From Paraescarpia echinospica (Eukaryota > Annelida > Polychaeta > Sabellida > Siboglinidae), in contig CM034543.1 in NCBI GenBank assembly GCA_020002185.1, forward strand, positions 10,127,637 to 10,191,636: DNA of 64,000 nt. Direction: 5' to 3'. A program made the position numbers and the translations under genes. How positions within the stretch are numbered: position 1 is the first letter of the stretch; the number at the start of each line of letters is the position of its first letter. Shown here piece after piece: positions 10,413 through 21,762 of this stretch. Below the pieces are notes generated by a model, which did not search any database, was not told the DNA's origin, and saw only the letters and a program-made list of their open reading frames with translations.

Positions 10413-13400
10413 ACGCGTTGGCGGCCACTCACGTGACTGGGCTGTGTTTCATGCTGTGTGTGCGGAAGAAGAATCGGACATGTTGTCGTCATCTATGATA
10501 TATCTGAGTTGAGATGAAACGCAGTGTTTAGATACAACCTGGAAGTTTGCTATTTAACTTGATGTAGACGGCAGAGAATAGAATGGAATGCCTTCTTCGG
10601 ATGACAGAACAGTTTATGGTTATTGAACGCTCGTTTTGGGAGAAGCAGAACCGACATTGATATATTGCTTTTGTATGTTCATTCGTATTTACTGGCATCG
10701 TTGGTTGCAATGTTCAAATTACCACTCAAGTGATTTGAAATCTACAGTCACGTTATTATTTAAGACCTGCATTGTGGTGACAATTATAAGTGACATTATA
10801 AGTTTATAAGATGATATTAAGTTAACCAGAACATTCCTTGCCGTTCTTGACCGTTTCTTTCTTCACCACAAACCAGAAGTATGAAAGCAGAAATTTATTT
10901 TTGAAATAATACAGGTTTAGTTAATACATTTAGTGGGACTACCAGTGGTGTTCCGTGGGGGCGTAACATGTAGATGTTAGTGTCATTCAAGTAATTGATC
11001 GTCGAGTAATCTGTGAAACGTGTACTGTTGTCATTATATTGCGCTGGTGACGCCGTTACGTGAAGCCACCACATCATTGTATATTAGTGTATGGTGATGA
11101 TACGGGGAACTCTCAAAACAGAAGCTGTTGTTGTTCAACGTATTGAACGTGTTTCTTGTTGGCCTAGCCTAAGATTAATTTACCCGTAAAGACTTACAAC
11201 CTTCACAACAAGATGGCTGCTTGTGTACAACTGATGTTCCGTTCGGATGCTCCTGCTTTCTAGTTGTACAATGTGGATACATGGAACCGAGGCAGCACTC
11301 AACGGAAACAAAGTGAAGATCAAGTTTCCATAGATATACAATGACGTCATCAGGCTAGGGCGTTAGTTGTAATTTTGAAACCATTTTGTCAAGAAGGGCG
11401 AAAGCCTATACAAGTAAAATTCTTATTGGTTATGTTAACAAGAAATGTACTAATTTTAATAAAATAGACTATACTGAAGAATGACCAGTCATTTGGATAG
11501 CTGAGAATTCTGCACAATTAATCTATGTGCACTTCTTGGAGTTGCGCAAACTGTGTGGTCGTTTGCGTGGAATATTAGTATGGGTACAGTGATTTCCAAC
11601 ATAATATGAATTTTACCTTTTATACGATATGTTATACATAGTGTCTGCTGATGTCATATTGTAAATTTGTAAAAGCAATATTTCCCAGAGGGAGATTTGT
11701 GCACTACAGCACGTATAAGTAGATTGGTTAGGTAGTCACTCCTTTTGACAACATTTTTGTCTCATTCAGTCATAATATATGTTGACTTTTAATATATAAA
11801 GTTTATTTTCTTGCCAATATATCATGTTCACAAACATGTGAAAATCTACAAATCAGTCAAGGTGGACATTTCATATTAATTATTTAAAAATATAATCATA
11901 CTTGCTATAGTCAGTGATAACGTGATGAATATTTCATTCCACATTTTAGTAAATATTACATAAATGTGTGCGTTTGTACTTTTATGGAGTATGTTCACGC
12001 CTAGTGTATAATACTCTTCCGGCTTCCTACGCCATCACGCTTGTATCGTAGGAGATCGTATTGTTTACGACTCATAATTGTGAATATGTTGTTATTTCGT
12101 CTCGCGTATTAACCAGTCATTTAATGTCTTTGTTATATATGTTTCACACACTTAACCATCTTTTAATGCGTCTTTGTTATACGTGTAAACATATGAAAAC
12201 CTTGGATAATCTGTTGACTATGTTGTAGGGTCGTCATTACTGGTTGTGTAGAAAATACGAAATACCATTATGTTCTTTCTTTTATATTGTACGTGATAGA
12301 CTCCTCGTTTATGTAAATATGATGTTCGTATATGAAAATAAAAGTACTTAAGCCATGCATTTTCGTTTGCAAATATCTTTATTAATATAAATATCGACAC
12401 ATCACAGTGCTGGTAGGTTTTCTTCGTCTTCTTTAGAGAACTGTGTACAGCGGTGGTTTATGGGTGAAGACAGCCATACGCGTTGAGGCGTTTGACGTAA
12501 TATAATATCCAAGAACGTTATTGTGCGTTTAAAACATTGCATGAAGACGTACATTATAGTTTAGGTACACATTGTATTGTCAGTAATACAATGTGTAAGA
12601 TAAATTGTCATTAATAAAATTAGTAAAAATACGCATCACACAATAATTCATATACGACCGATTGGAAATAGATTACTTAAAAACACTATTTAATATTAAA
12701 ATATGTTGTAAAAGATTTCCTTGTTATTGGTATTTTAGGTATCTTCCTTACGGGTGTGTCTGGAAAACTGACGTCAGAGTTCTCGTTCCACGGTCACAGC
12801 CAGTCAAATTGCTGGCCTTATTGACAATACGACGGAGCCGTATTTTAGTCTTACTAGTAAATTTACAGTGCCAAGTTATTGTTAGAAATTATTATGCTGT
12901 CTGTCAACCTTCTGTACACAAATAAAAAATGTGCCAACTAATAATTAAGGCTTTGTGTGAAGAGAAAAATATGCTGCTGACTTTCTTGTAAACATCACAT
13001 TCTATTGCCACTGTGGGTCACAGAATGTTTGTTCTTGACCAATTAACATAACCGGGTGCTTGAAGCCATTTACTGTTTAATGTTCTTGATTGTCTGTGGA
13101 GATTGATCTTGGTGTAATTTCAATCCTCCCCCTATGTAAAGACTGCTTTTAGTTATGTTGATACCTACGTTAAATACCACCATTAAGTTTCGACGGAAAT
13201 CAAGGGGATATATATATAGGGGTGAGATAAAATAACTTTTTCTTAGGGTAAATATAAAGCTGGGTAAATGCTTCAGATTGTACGTAAGCCCCAGCGTGAC
13301 GTCAGAATGATGTAATTACTTAATGTGGCAAACTTTCAGCTCGAGCTAACAAAACAGTTAAAGTTTATAATGTAAGTTTATTACTAGCGCGAGTCATCGC

Positions 13401-14253
13401 TCAGTACTACAACAAAAATACTCGAACATGTAAATGTACAACGGGAGACATACTTTAGGTACTACTGCAATCAACGAATGACATGTATGCCGCCTGTAAC
13501 TGACAATAACAATTATTGTCTTCTGAAAACCTTGATAAGAATCTTATAAAGTTAAATAGACGTGACACCACTGGAGAGATGTGACTGGGAATAGAGGCAA
13601 GAATAATTCAGTATTACAGTTCCGTGCTAAAATGTAATGTAATTGGTTGAGGTAAAGGTTGAGCTTTTTAACATGTTTAATTGTTAAAGCTGGGTCATTA
13701 CCCTATGACACCTAAATACCCAACCGAGCAGGTCCACCGTGGACTGTGTACCGACGACGTATCCAGTGCCCACAAAGTGCGTTTATAAATATCCCCTTGG
13801 ATTTCCGCAAGCAGGCCAAGTCTATCGCAATTCGTTTATGGTGGAGTTCAATATAAGACATTGAATAGAATTACGTTTCCACAGCCTTATCGATATCGTT
13901 GATGTTGGCACCTCGACTACCATTCTACGGCTTTGGTTTACGAATGCACACTAGAGGATGCTGAAAAATAGTATGATCTTATGCAACAACAAAAATTTGT
14001 TTACTTAAAAAATTAATTTATATAGTAATACAGTAATTTGGGGGCTTTGTAACTATATCTCCTCCCGGGCGACGAGGTCCAGCCGCTTCTTTCTAAGTTC
14101 GGTCGCTTCCCAGGGCGAGAGACATATTATTATCTACCAATTGACGATGTAGTAAAAACAGGTTGTCATTTCAAGTTACATATGAAAAACGTATTTGCTT
14201 TAACACCTCTCCAAGAAATGAGTATGCAAAGTAGCTGGCAACTATCCAGGTAG
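10413..14253 (+). other. 3' UTR of the dachshund-like gene and intergenic DNA
   Basis: No coding region seen. The first polyadenylation signal is AATAAA at 11458-11463; others occur near 12613 and 12920, so the 3' UTR could be 1 to 2.5 kb. About 10960-11480 and 12110-12200 resemble 17000-17465 (dispersed repeat). Two units of about 55 bp (TTTAATG-TCTTTGTTATA) sit at 12111-12185. Confidence 0.5.
10960..12200 (+). repeat. dispersed repeat, copy 1 (with CRE-type site)
   Basis: Shares ordered blocks with 17000-17465: TTGCGCTG-TGACGCC with CCACA-TGATGT, a TGACGTCATC block (11342-11351), TAACAAGAAATGTA, and CACAC-TAACCATC with TAATGC-TCTTTGTTATA. This copy has about 650 bp extra between the last blocks. 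No coding capacity; possibly a non-autonomous element. Confidence 0.5.
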
Positions 14254-14462
14254 TGAGAGAGAGGGGGAGGGAGGGGGAAGGAGGGAGGGAGGGAGTGAGG
14301 GAAGGAGGGAGGGAGGGCGGGAGGGAGGGAGGAAGAATAAGAGAGGGCTAGAGAGGGGATGGGGGATAGAGTGGGATGGGGAGAGGGAGTGAGGGAGGGA
14401 GGGAGGGAGGGAGGGAGAATAAAAGAGTGGTAGAGATAGATAGAGAGCTAGAGAGATACAGT

Positions 14463-14504
<42 letters not shown>

Positions 14505-14540
14505 GAGAGGGGTGGATTGAGAGAGACAGAGAGACAGAGC
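14254..14540. repeat. purine-rich low-complexity tract (GGGA/GAGA/GACA)
   Basis: About 290 bp of almost pure purine on + : (GGGA)n, then (GA)n and (GACA)n. It lies just upstream of the globin copy 1 promoter. Polypurine tracts of this length can form triplex DNA. Frames through it are composition artefacts. Confidence 0.85.
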
Positions 14541-14601
14541 GAGCGCGATCGGGAACACGCAAGTGCGAATAAGTCAATGTGTAGGTCGTCGATTTGGACA
14601 G

Positions 14602-14611
14602 TATATATAAT
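14602..14611 (+). promoter_or_regulatory. candidate TATA box, globin copy 1
   Basis: TATATATAAT about 380 bp upstream of the end of the inferred untranslated exon. The corresponding element in copy 2 (TTATATAAG, 48398-48406) lies at a similar relative position. Assigned by comparison of the two copies. Confidence 0.4.
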
Positions 14612-14739
14612 GCTACCACGATAGAGCATAGCGAGACTGACAGTTTGTGAGAAATCCGATCAGTTGCTTACATGTCCCTTTAGATTAGAAACCGAGAGCG
14701 TCAGTGCAAAGTCCAGCTCGTGCTTAATTGATAAGAATT

Positions 14740-14986
14740 CAAGATAACGTTGTTACAATGCTATCAAGTTGTTTCTCCGCAGGACGAACGTCGTGGCTAC
14801 TGATCCCTTTTTAAAGGTGGTAAAATTGACCTGTAACTTTTTTTATTCGATATTACTGTCGGGTATTAATTGTATCATCGACGTACGTGCTTCTTGACAC
14901 GAACGTCGTGACACAAGTGTAGTGCACCAACAACAGAATCCTCGCTTCAGACCAGAAGCCATTGTCCGTAAAGGGATCTGCTGGCC
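14740..14986 (+). other. inferred 5' untranslated exon, globin copy 1
   Basis: This stretch resembles 48434-48597 in ordered blocks (AAGATAACGTTGT, CTCGCTTC followed by CAGA-GCCATTGTC, GATC-G-TGGCC) and ends in both copies at GGCC|GTGAGT. The coding exon downstream is preceded by a pyrimidine-tract acceptor. A non-coding first exon is therefore likely; its exact 5' end is not visible. Confidence 0.5.
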
Positions 14987-15427
14987 GTGAGTTTGGTTTA
15001 GTTTTTATCTTTGATTGACGAATATTACCATATACTTACATCATGCGGGAGTTCATCTACATAGGCATCAAACTGAAATGGCCTTCTTGGATCCACAACA
15101 GATATACACGTGAATTGCTTGATTGTCTAGGTGCAGATATTATATGCCTTAGTTTACGAACAGAGGGATCATCGAGATGCCGTGATAATCCGAAATGAGA
15201 CTATCATGTCATGGGTTTCGATTGTCTAATCACAGACAAAGCCAAATACCATTAATAACATAAATAAACATTAGGTCAGGTGGCAACAAATGCAACAGAC
15301 GTTCCAATCGCCGAGCATGGCTAAGACTCCGTAACAACTGTATTTTTATATTTCAAAATGAAAATGAACGCAGACATATTGTATGTACGTATGTAACTAT
15401 TGGACCCGTGCTCTATTTTCGTTGCAG

Positions 15428-15612
15428 ATAATGCATTTCCTCGCACCACTTGTCCTGGTGGTTGTCTGTGGCGCCACCGCCACTGTCGGTAGGACATACT
15501 GCTCTCGTGAAGACGCTGATATCGCCATAGACCAGTGGACGCAGGCTTTTGGTATCGGAGGCAATGTAGACCCCAGGGTTACAATCAGAGAAACAACAAG
15601 ATTGTTTGTAGC
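15428..15612 (+). pseudogene. extracellular globin copy 1, first coding exon
   Basis: ATG at 15431, three bases after an acceptor-like TATTTTCGTTGCAG, opens MHFLAPLVLVVVCGATATVG, a clear signal peptide, followed by mature RTYCSREDADIAIDQWTQAF. The N-terminal Cys and the A-helix Trp are hallmarks of annelid extracellular haemoglobin chains, which assemble into the giant blood-borne oxygen carrier. The exon ends TTTGTAGC|GTATGT and is the same length (182 coding bases) as in copy 2. This exon is intact, but exons 2 and 3 are broken, so the gene is annotated as a pseudogene. Confidence 0.85.
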
Positions 15613-15989
15613 GTATGTCGTCATCATTGATGCTTTAATATGAAATAGATATAAAACATAATATGTTATATACAATTAGCAGGGAAGGTGAGAAAAGATC
15701 TGTCCCAGAACAACATGAAAAACACAAACCAGGTTCATCTCAAAGGAAAAATCTTAGTACACTCCAGTGTGCAACATGGTAGCATATGACACTGTCCTTA
15801 AGCAAATCCATGCAGGTAGTCATCTGGGATCACTGATGATATCTGACGGTCGAACCAACAATGAGATCAAGAGACGAATTGCTCAGGCCAAAACAGATTT
15901 CCATAATATAAAAAAAACATTTTAATGAACACTTATATACATATATAACTTGAATTGAGGAAACATGTACCAATACAATGTAATGTATA

Positions 15990-16095
15990 CACACCCACAC
16001 ACACGCACGCACACACATGCACGCGCGCGCACACACACACACACACATGCACGCGCGCGCACACACACACACACACACGCACACACACACACACA
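15990..16095. repeat. (CA)n / CGCGCG microsatellite in globin copy 1 intron
   Basis: Interrupted CA repeat with three short GCGCGC blocks, ending 9 bases before exon 2. It replaces the sequence that provides the acceptor in copy 2. Confidence 0.9.
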
Positions 16096-16104
16096 TTGAT
16101 ACAG

Positions 16105-16311
16105 ATGGATCCTAACATTAAGCCTCTGTTCTCCAAAGTCAACGGAGACGACGTTAACAGTGCGGAATTTGGTGCACACGTCTTGAGGGTTGTGGTCGGT
16201 TTTGATCTGTGTGTGAACACACTGCATGATATTCCTGTTTTGGAGGAACTCACGTGACATCTGGCAAAACAGCATGCCACTTGAACCGGTGTGAAGAGGG
16301 AATATTTATTT
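16105..16311 (+). pseudogene. extracellular globin copy 1, second coding exon, two stops
   Basis: Encodes [20 protein letters not shown] followed by [22 protein letters not shown] helices, CD1 Phe (in KPLF), E-helix with AH, and FDLC with the conserved Cys. The F-helix HLAKQH with the haem-binding proximal His is still readable. Two in-frame TGA codons (16255-16257, 16282-16284) replace Ser and Arg of copy 2. The exon ends at a good donor (TTT|GTGAGT). The only visible acceptor (TTGATACAG|ATGG) would leave the frame one base out after exon 1. Confidence 0.9.
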
Positions 16312-16607
16312 GTGAGTGGAGTTCTCTGTTTCGCAGTTTCGTGAAACTACATCATTTTATGAATGTTTCGTTAGTACTATTACGATACAGTTCTGCAATA
16401 AGAGTAGTTGTATAGAATATATGACTTAAACAAATAAATAGCCTGATTTCACTAGATAATGTGAGTGTGTGTGTGTGTGTGCGTGCGTGCGTGTGTGTCT
16501 AGTACAATGCATATGGATAGTTGCGGCTGGTTTATATGTTGTTCACTTATACCTTCCATGCAACGTACAATACGTGCAGCACGTTACCAAGTGTTGTCTG
16601 TTTGCAG

Positions 16608-16671
16608 GGATTCTTCCAAGCAACTCTATGTTGTGCCCATATTTAAGGCTATCGCTGCTGACCTGCCTTGA
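16608..16671 (+). pseudogene. extracellular globin copy 1, remnant of last exon
   Basis: After TTGCAG, the sequence reads DSSKQLYVVPIFKAIAADLP then TGA, matching the H-helix end of copy 2 (…EPVFKALTVDLP). The first half of the exon (G-helix, LLFESTLKAFPKLI in copy 2) is absent. The H-helix Cys that closes the conserved intrachain disulphide is lost. An AATAAA at 16773-16778 corresponds to the poly(A) signal of copy 2. Confidence 0.8.
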
Positions 16672-16999
16672 GCCTATCAAATCGCAGACACGGGAACTGA
16701 CGAGAAATTAAATGAAGTGAAATGCTCTTGAGCAACATTCTATATTATAACTAATATCAGTGAGCAGAGAATAATAAAAAATCCGCTGAAAAAAAACACA
16801 CGCAAGTGTTTAGTTTGTATTAGCTCTTTTAGCTACATAATGAAATAAAGGCTTTTTGGTTCCCTTTTGGCATAACATCACTCCCGAAAACAGATAAAAT
16901 ATACTTTACAACATACGTAATGGGCTGTGACAATTTGTGTCCTCCTTTCAATTGTTTTAAACTTGGCAATCATGTAATTTCAAATAAGAAGCTTTACTA

Positions 17000-17465
17000 T
17001 TTTGTATAACTTTGACAACGGCTTATATAGATATATTTTTCGTGCTGACATAAAAAAAGGTTGAGGTTGCGGTACAGCATGGTTTCTTCGATGCAATCTC
17101 GTTATCTTGCGCTGATGACGCCAAGACGTCAATCTACCACAATGATGTGTAACAGATAACTTGTGTTGCTCGTTGTACAAAGAACTGTTGCCTTCTTTGG
17201 TACAAGTGACGTGCCATAGAGATGACGTCATTGTACAGTGACGTCATCCGACCGTGACGTCAGTTGTATGGTTGAAAGAATCTTGCTCGTGAAGAGGGAA
17301 AAGACTTTACGGGTAAATTTGTCTTTGGAAACGATAACAAGAAATGTAAAAAAAATTTTTTTAACATATCCAAATGTTCAGCAATGTGATAACAAGAAAT
17401 GTATCACACACCTAACCATCGGTTAATGCATCTTTGTTATATACATGTGTCAACACATGAAAGCC
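17000..17465 (+). repeat. dispersed repeat, copy 2 (CRE-rich)
   Basis: Same ordered blocks as 10960-12200, including TTGCGCTGATGACGCC and CACACCTAACCATC. Compact form, without the extra 650 bp. No open frame of note. Confidence 0.5.
17223..17262. promoter_or_regulatory. three full CRE/ATF palindromes at 16-bp spacing
   Basis: TGACGTCA occurs at 17223-17230, 17239-17246 and 17255-17262, start-to-start 16 bp each. Related half or variant sites lie at 17115 (TGACGCC), about 17124 (GACGTCA) and 17208 (TGACGTG). TGACGTCA is the consensus for CREB/ATF bZIP factors. No gene start is visible next to it. Confidence 0.6.
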
Positions 17466-19378
17466 ATAAGTACTAGTTTTCACAGTCAGTTTATCTTAAA
17501 GGGGGAATGAAGTGCTTGAACAACCACAGCCCAAACATAAGAACATACCATTTACAGTACATGTCACCATGATTTGACAAGTACAGCGCCACGGTATATT
17601 GTAAATAATTTTTCAAACGTAGCTATTATCGGCACAGGGCACCGCCATCATGCTCCAGGGGCGTGTGGTTGTACATCCGGTTTGATTGGCGAGATGTCTC
17701 CCAAAGCTGTATACAGCAATTCGATAGGCGACGCAGCATAGCTCTCGGAAAAACCGACGAAACGCATACAAACACATAAAAATAGAACAATTTAATGCGC
17801 TGCGTGGCTACTGGATATACTATAAGTGTTAGTAAGCAACTTTTTACATACTTCCACAGAAGGATTCCTATAGAAAAAAACAAGTTATAGATGATGAATT
17901 TGGCGTGTTCGCCGGCGGCAAGATTGGCATAAGTCTGCGGTGGTCACTTTCTAACGCCGATTGCAAGCATAAATACAAAAGTGACGAGCATAAAGAGACA
18001 TTGAACGTCAAAACATAAATCTTGGTTACAGCCACAGATCCATCTTTGGTCGATTTGTTTACATATAACTATGCACCGATGAAATAAATGTCAGCGAAAT
18101 CGACCTGGAAACTCGACATTGTTGCCTTATTTGGAGCGTAAATCGGCGCGTAGGAAATGACAAGCCGAAACCAGCGCTTGTTGTTGCCAAGGTGACTCGG
18201 CACTCACGAGTTCCGTCAGGTATCATTACGACTACAATATAGTCCCACAGTTCTATTTCAAAGTCTGCATATATATATATATATACAAATATGACATATG
18301 CGAAATTGAAATGTATTATGAAATGTTAATGTAATAAAATACAAATACGAGTGAATAGTATGATATAATTGTTTGTAATCCGCCGATTTAGTTTACAGCA
18401 ATTCGTGCCGGCGTGTTGGCTGTTGCTACGTCTGAATACCGCAACGTCTAGACTAAGAGTCTATGTTATCGACATAGTTGCTGGTGGGGGAAATAACCTT
18501 CAAAATAATTACAAAAAATAAATGCCAGCTACCGTAGCCAGTATAATGTTTTGCGAAATAATGTCGTCATGTATTAGTCAACATTAGTCACAGTCCGGAC
18601 CAAGCCCTGTCAATCATGTATTGTAGGTATTGCCATTGGAATGTATTAATTTAAAATAAATAGTTGAATACAAATATTATTGAAGTTGGACTGCTCAAAT
18701 ACTATAAAATGTAACATCATTTAAATAAATGACATTACATGTATTTAAATCCTGAAAAATACTTGTTTTACGATACAGTCAATAGCATACAACAAAAAAC
18801 TATAGATCTGATATAATTAGTTATTTGCATAGTAAGTAGGTTCACATCAGTCAACTAAAGTAGGCCTAATACTAATTTATGTATCTCAAATATTGGCTTG
18901 TAACAATGGACCCCCGAATTGATGCTCCAGTTTTGAGGCGACAATTTAGCAAGCATGCTATCATACCAAGTGTTTTCCTAATATAGATTGCATGACTGCA
19001 AACACCAATGTATGCTTTTAACAACAAGGACATTGTATATCATTTATTGACTTTTGAATGTAAGCCTAACAAGAAAAAAGGAAATAACGTCACAGGAAAA
19101 AGCCACTAAGATTAATAAATATATATTTTTTATTTACAAAGCTCAAATGTTAAACACATTTGAGTGCACATGCATTTTAATCATGAAAATTAAAGATAAC
19201 ACAATCCAGTAAAAAGAAAACGTTGAAAAAGTCACTTTTAAATCGCACTTGTGCTCCAATTTTAATGAATATTTGCAAGATTGTGTTATTTTGTTCATAA
19301 TATATGATGGAAGTCTCCAAACAACCATAGGGCCTAATCCCGAGCACAAGCTTCGAAGGATCAAGCGAAGGATTTAAC

Positions 19379-20895
19379 ATGCGAGATGACATCGTCCCTC
19401 ATGGTAGTACAAGTGTCACTTGTAGTGCTGCCACGCGATCGACTTGTAGTGTCGAAACATGGAAGCCAGTGGTCGTGTCGCCAGTGCGACATTTTGTCGA
19501 TGCAGTAGTTAATAAAGACAATATTGTTGTTCCATTGAACATTCACCATGACCATGGGTATGCAAAGTTGCCATCGCAGTCCAGCATGCCTTCTCCAACT
19601 GATCATGGCATTTCTGTCACTGTAGACGACCCTTCGGATGTCCCAGTCTCACTATCGCCATCTTCAGACGATTCTGTCTGCAACAGTGAGAAGAGAAACA
19701 TTGAAGCGAGTGATGCAGAATATGTTATAGCAGGTGACAGCGATATCACTGATGATGACTCAAGCGGTTCTTTCACTAATGGGAAAGAGAGAAAGTTTGT
19801 CAGTTGTGAAAAAAACATCATTTCACTTTTCTGCACCTGCTAAAAACCAAACTGCAATAAACCACTTGTATCAAAGCCTAGCATCACAGTTACTGGGTTA
19901 GCAGTGGTTGTGACCACAGAATGTGTTGATGGCCGCTTGTTCATGTGGCACTCGCAACCCAAGACTGGTAACATTTATGAGAGTAACTTGTTGACACCAA
20001 GCATCCTCCTCCTGACTGGACATTCATTCACTGTGTACAATTTGGTCAACCTACTGAACCTATGCGCCTTGTCACCCCGCCAGTGTTACAACATACAGCG
20101 GGCTTACATACTGCCAGAGATAGAGGACATGTGGACATGCCATTCAGAGACCACCATGTCAGCTCTGGCCGGACAGGGCGTGGTCGCATCAGGCGATGCA
20201 AGATATGACAATCCAGGACACAACGCTACATTTGGCATTTACTTCACCATGGACACTGACAGCCAACTGATCATTGCTCAAGAAACTGCTCAAGTCACAA
20301 AGGTCAAGAACAGTTACTGGATGGAAGTGGAGGGCCTGAAACGCTGCTTAGACAACCTGACTGACCATGGGGTGAAGATCATCACACTTGCCACTGACAG
20401 ACATCCCAGCATTAGAAAGACTGTTAGAGGACTACCAAGAAATAAAGGTTGTTGTCTGCCAAGAAAGTTGAGGTTGTCCCTTCGACAGGCGGAATTGCCA
20501 ACCACCTGTGGTATTGCCCATCAGCTTGTGGTGGTGACCCCCGCTTGATGAAGTAGATGTGGATCTCGCTCCTCCATCACATCAGGAATTCCCATTCATG
20601 GACAGCGGGCGCAGAGTTGTACCAGAAGTGTAGTCATGCAATGTATAAACAACAAGAAGTGAAAACAACACTGTGGCTCACTGAAGGTACAGAAGCCTTC
20701 TCTGTCCAGAAGGTTATACTGGATTGTCGCCTACTGTTTGATATAGAGAGCGTTACGAAGTGTGTTCACACTGGTGAACTGGAGAGCTTACACACCCTCT
20801 TCCTCAAGTATGCACCCAAGTGGAAGAAGCTCAGCCGTCTAGGCATCATAGCCCGACTCCACTTGGCCACCATTGACCAAAACACAAATACACAG
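19379..20895 (+). pseudogene. DDE-type transposase-like protein (Kolobok-like?), main exon, broken
   Basis: One long frame with an in-frame TAA at 19841-19843. The N-terminal 150 residues are Ser/Asp-rich (SPSSDDSVCNSEKR, DSDITDDDSSGSF). Then a compact domain reads CNKPLVSKPSITVTGLAVVV, CVDGRLFMWHSQP, LTGHSFTVYNLVNLLNLCAL, ASGDARYDNPGHNATFGIYF (first catalytic-type Asp) and IITLATDRHPSIRK (second Asp with adjacent His). A frameshift near 20450 moves the frame to GGIANHLWYCPSACGGDPRL, followed by a TAG before MWISLLHHIRNSHSW. This arrangement recurs in many invertebrate genomes as a transposase-like family; I associate it with Kolobok superfamily elements, but the name is tentative. It ends at a donor, ACACAG|GTAAGG. 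Confidence 0.6.
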
Positions 20896-21517
20896 GTAAG
20901 GTTTGTGATATTAATAGTGTTAACATTTGATGTTACAAAATAATGTATCAGTTGCTTGACAAAGCTGCATACTTTAGAAATCCAGCATTGCATTAGGAAA
21001 TAAACTGAAATGACTGAAAATCCCTGCCTGTACTCAGTAGCAAAACAAAGTTAGGAATACAGTTTCAAAAATACAATCTCACTGCACAAGAGTATGCATG
21101 CAAACAACAGATAAAATAATTATAATTGAGGACATGTGTTTACCGTTACTTGAATTGTTTAATTATATATAAATGGAATTGGAATGGTATGCTTCGGAAT
21201 TGCTTATTGAAATGTAAACTTATCCAAATATAATATAATAAATATATAAACATCATTATATATAAATTATATATATATGTGATTCAATAATAAATATTTG
21301 AATGTATTATGGAATTGGAATTCACTGGAAGTTGGAATTGAAAAGGATGGCAGAATTCGGAACCGATTAAAACATGACATTAGCCGTTTGATTTCAAGGG
21401 AAAGAGCATACAAGCAAGATGTTTGGTTTACTTTGTGCATGTTACAGCTATAGCCAGTTATTCTTCAGATATTTCTATTGTTATAGTTATTTTATATTTA
21501 TCATTTGTCCAATCAGC

Positions 21518-21762
21518 GGGAAATGATGAAAACAGCAGACAAAAAGCTACGGTATCAGCTGCAGTATTCAAAGGACTATAGCTTCCGAGGAGAAATTCTA
21601 GAGGGCATTGCAGCTAGATGCACGAGTGGTCCAAAGCTGCGAAGTGTGCTCCAAGTTGCGACATCGAGTAAGGAGGTAACTCTAGCAGAGCATGCTGGCA
21701 TCGAAAAACCAGGAAAAGAGGAGGCTGTGGCAAAGCAAAGAACCCGCTTTACGGAAAACTAG
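21518..21762 (+). pseudogene. transposase-like gene, second exon
   Basis: After CCAATCAG, the frame EMMKTADKKLRYQLQYSKDY, then RGEILEGIAARC, ends ERTRFTEN-like and a stop. It fits the C-terminal part of the same family, where the residues follow directly on the NTNTQ end of the 20557-20895 frame. It is basic and helical. The presence of an intron argues for a host-like or intron-bearing transposon gene rather than a processed copy. No terminal inverted repeats could be found around 19.0-22.0 kb. Confidence 0.5.

Larger units (their letters stand above)
16672..19378. other. intergenic DNA between globin copy 1 and the transposase-like gene
   Basis: Contains the (GT)n-like flank of copy 1, the dispersed repeat copy 2 with CRE-type sites (17000-17465) and a (TA)n at 18270-18285. 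From about 17470 to 19378 I recognise no gene or mobile element. Confidence 0.5.

Noticed and set aside
14242..14629. Frames of Ser/Leu/Pro or Arg/Glu/Gly repeats
   Set aside because: Translations of a polypurine low-complexity tract.
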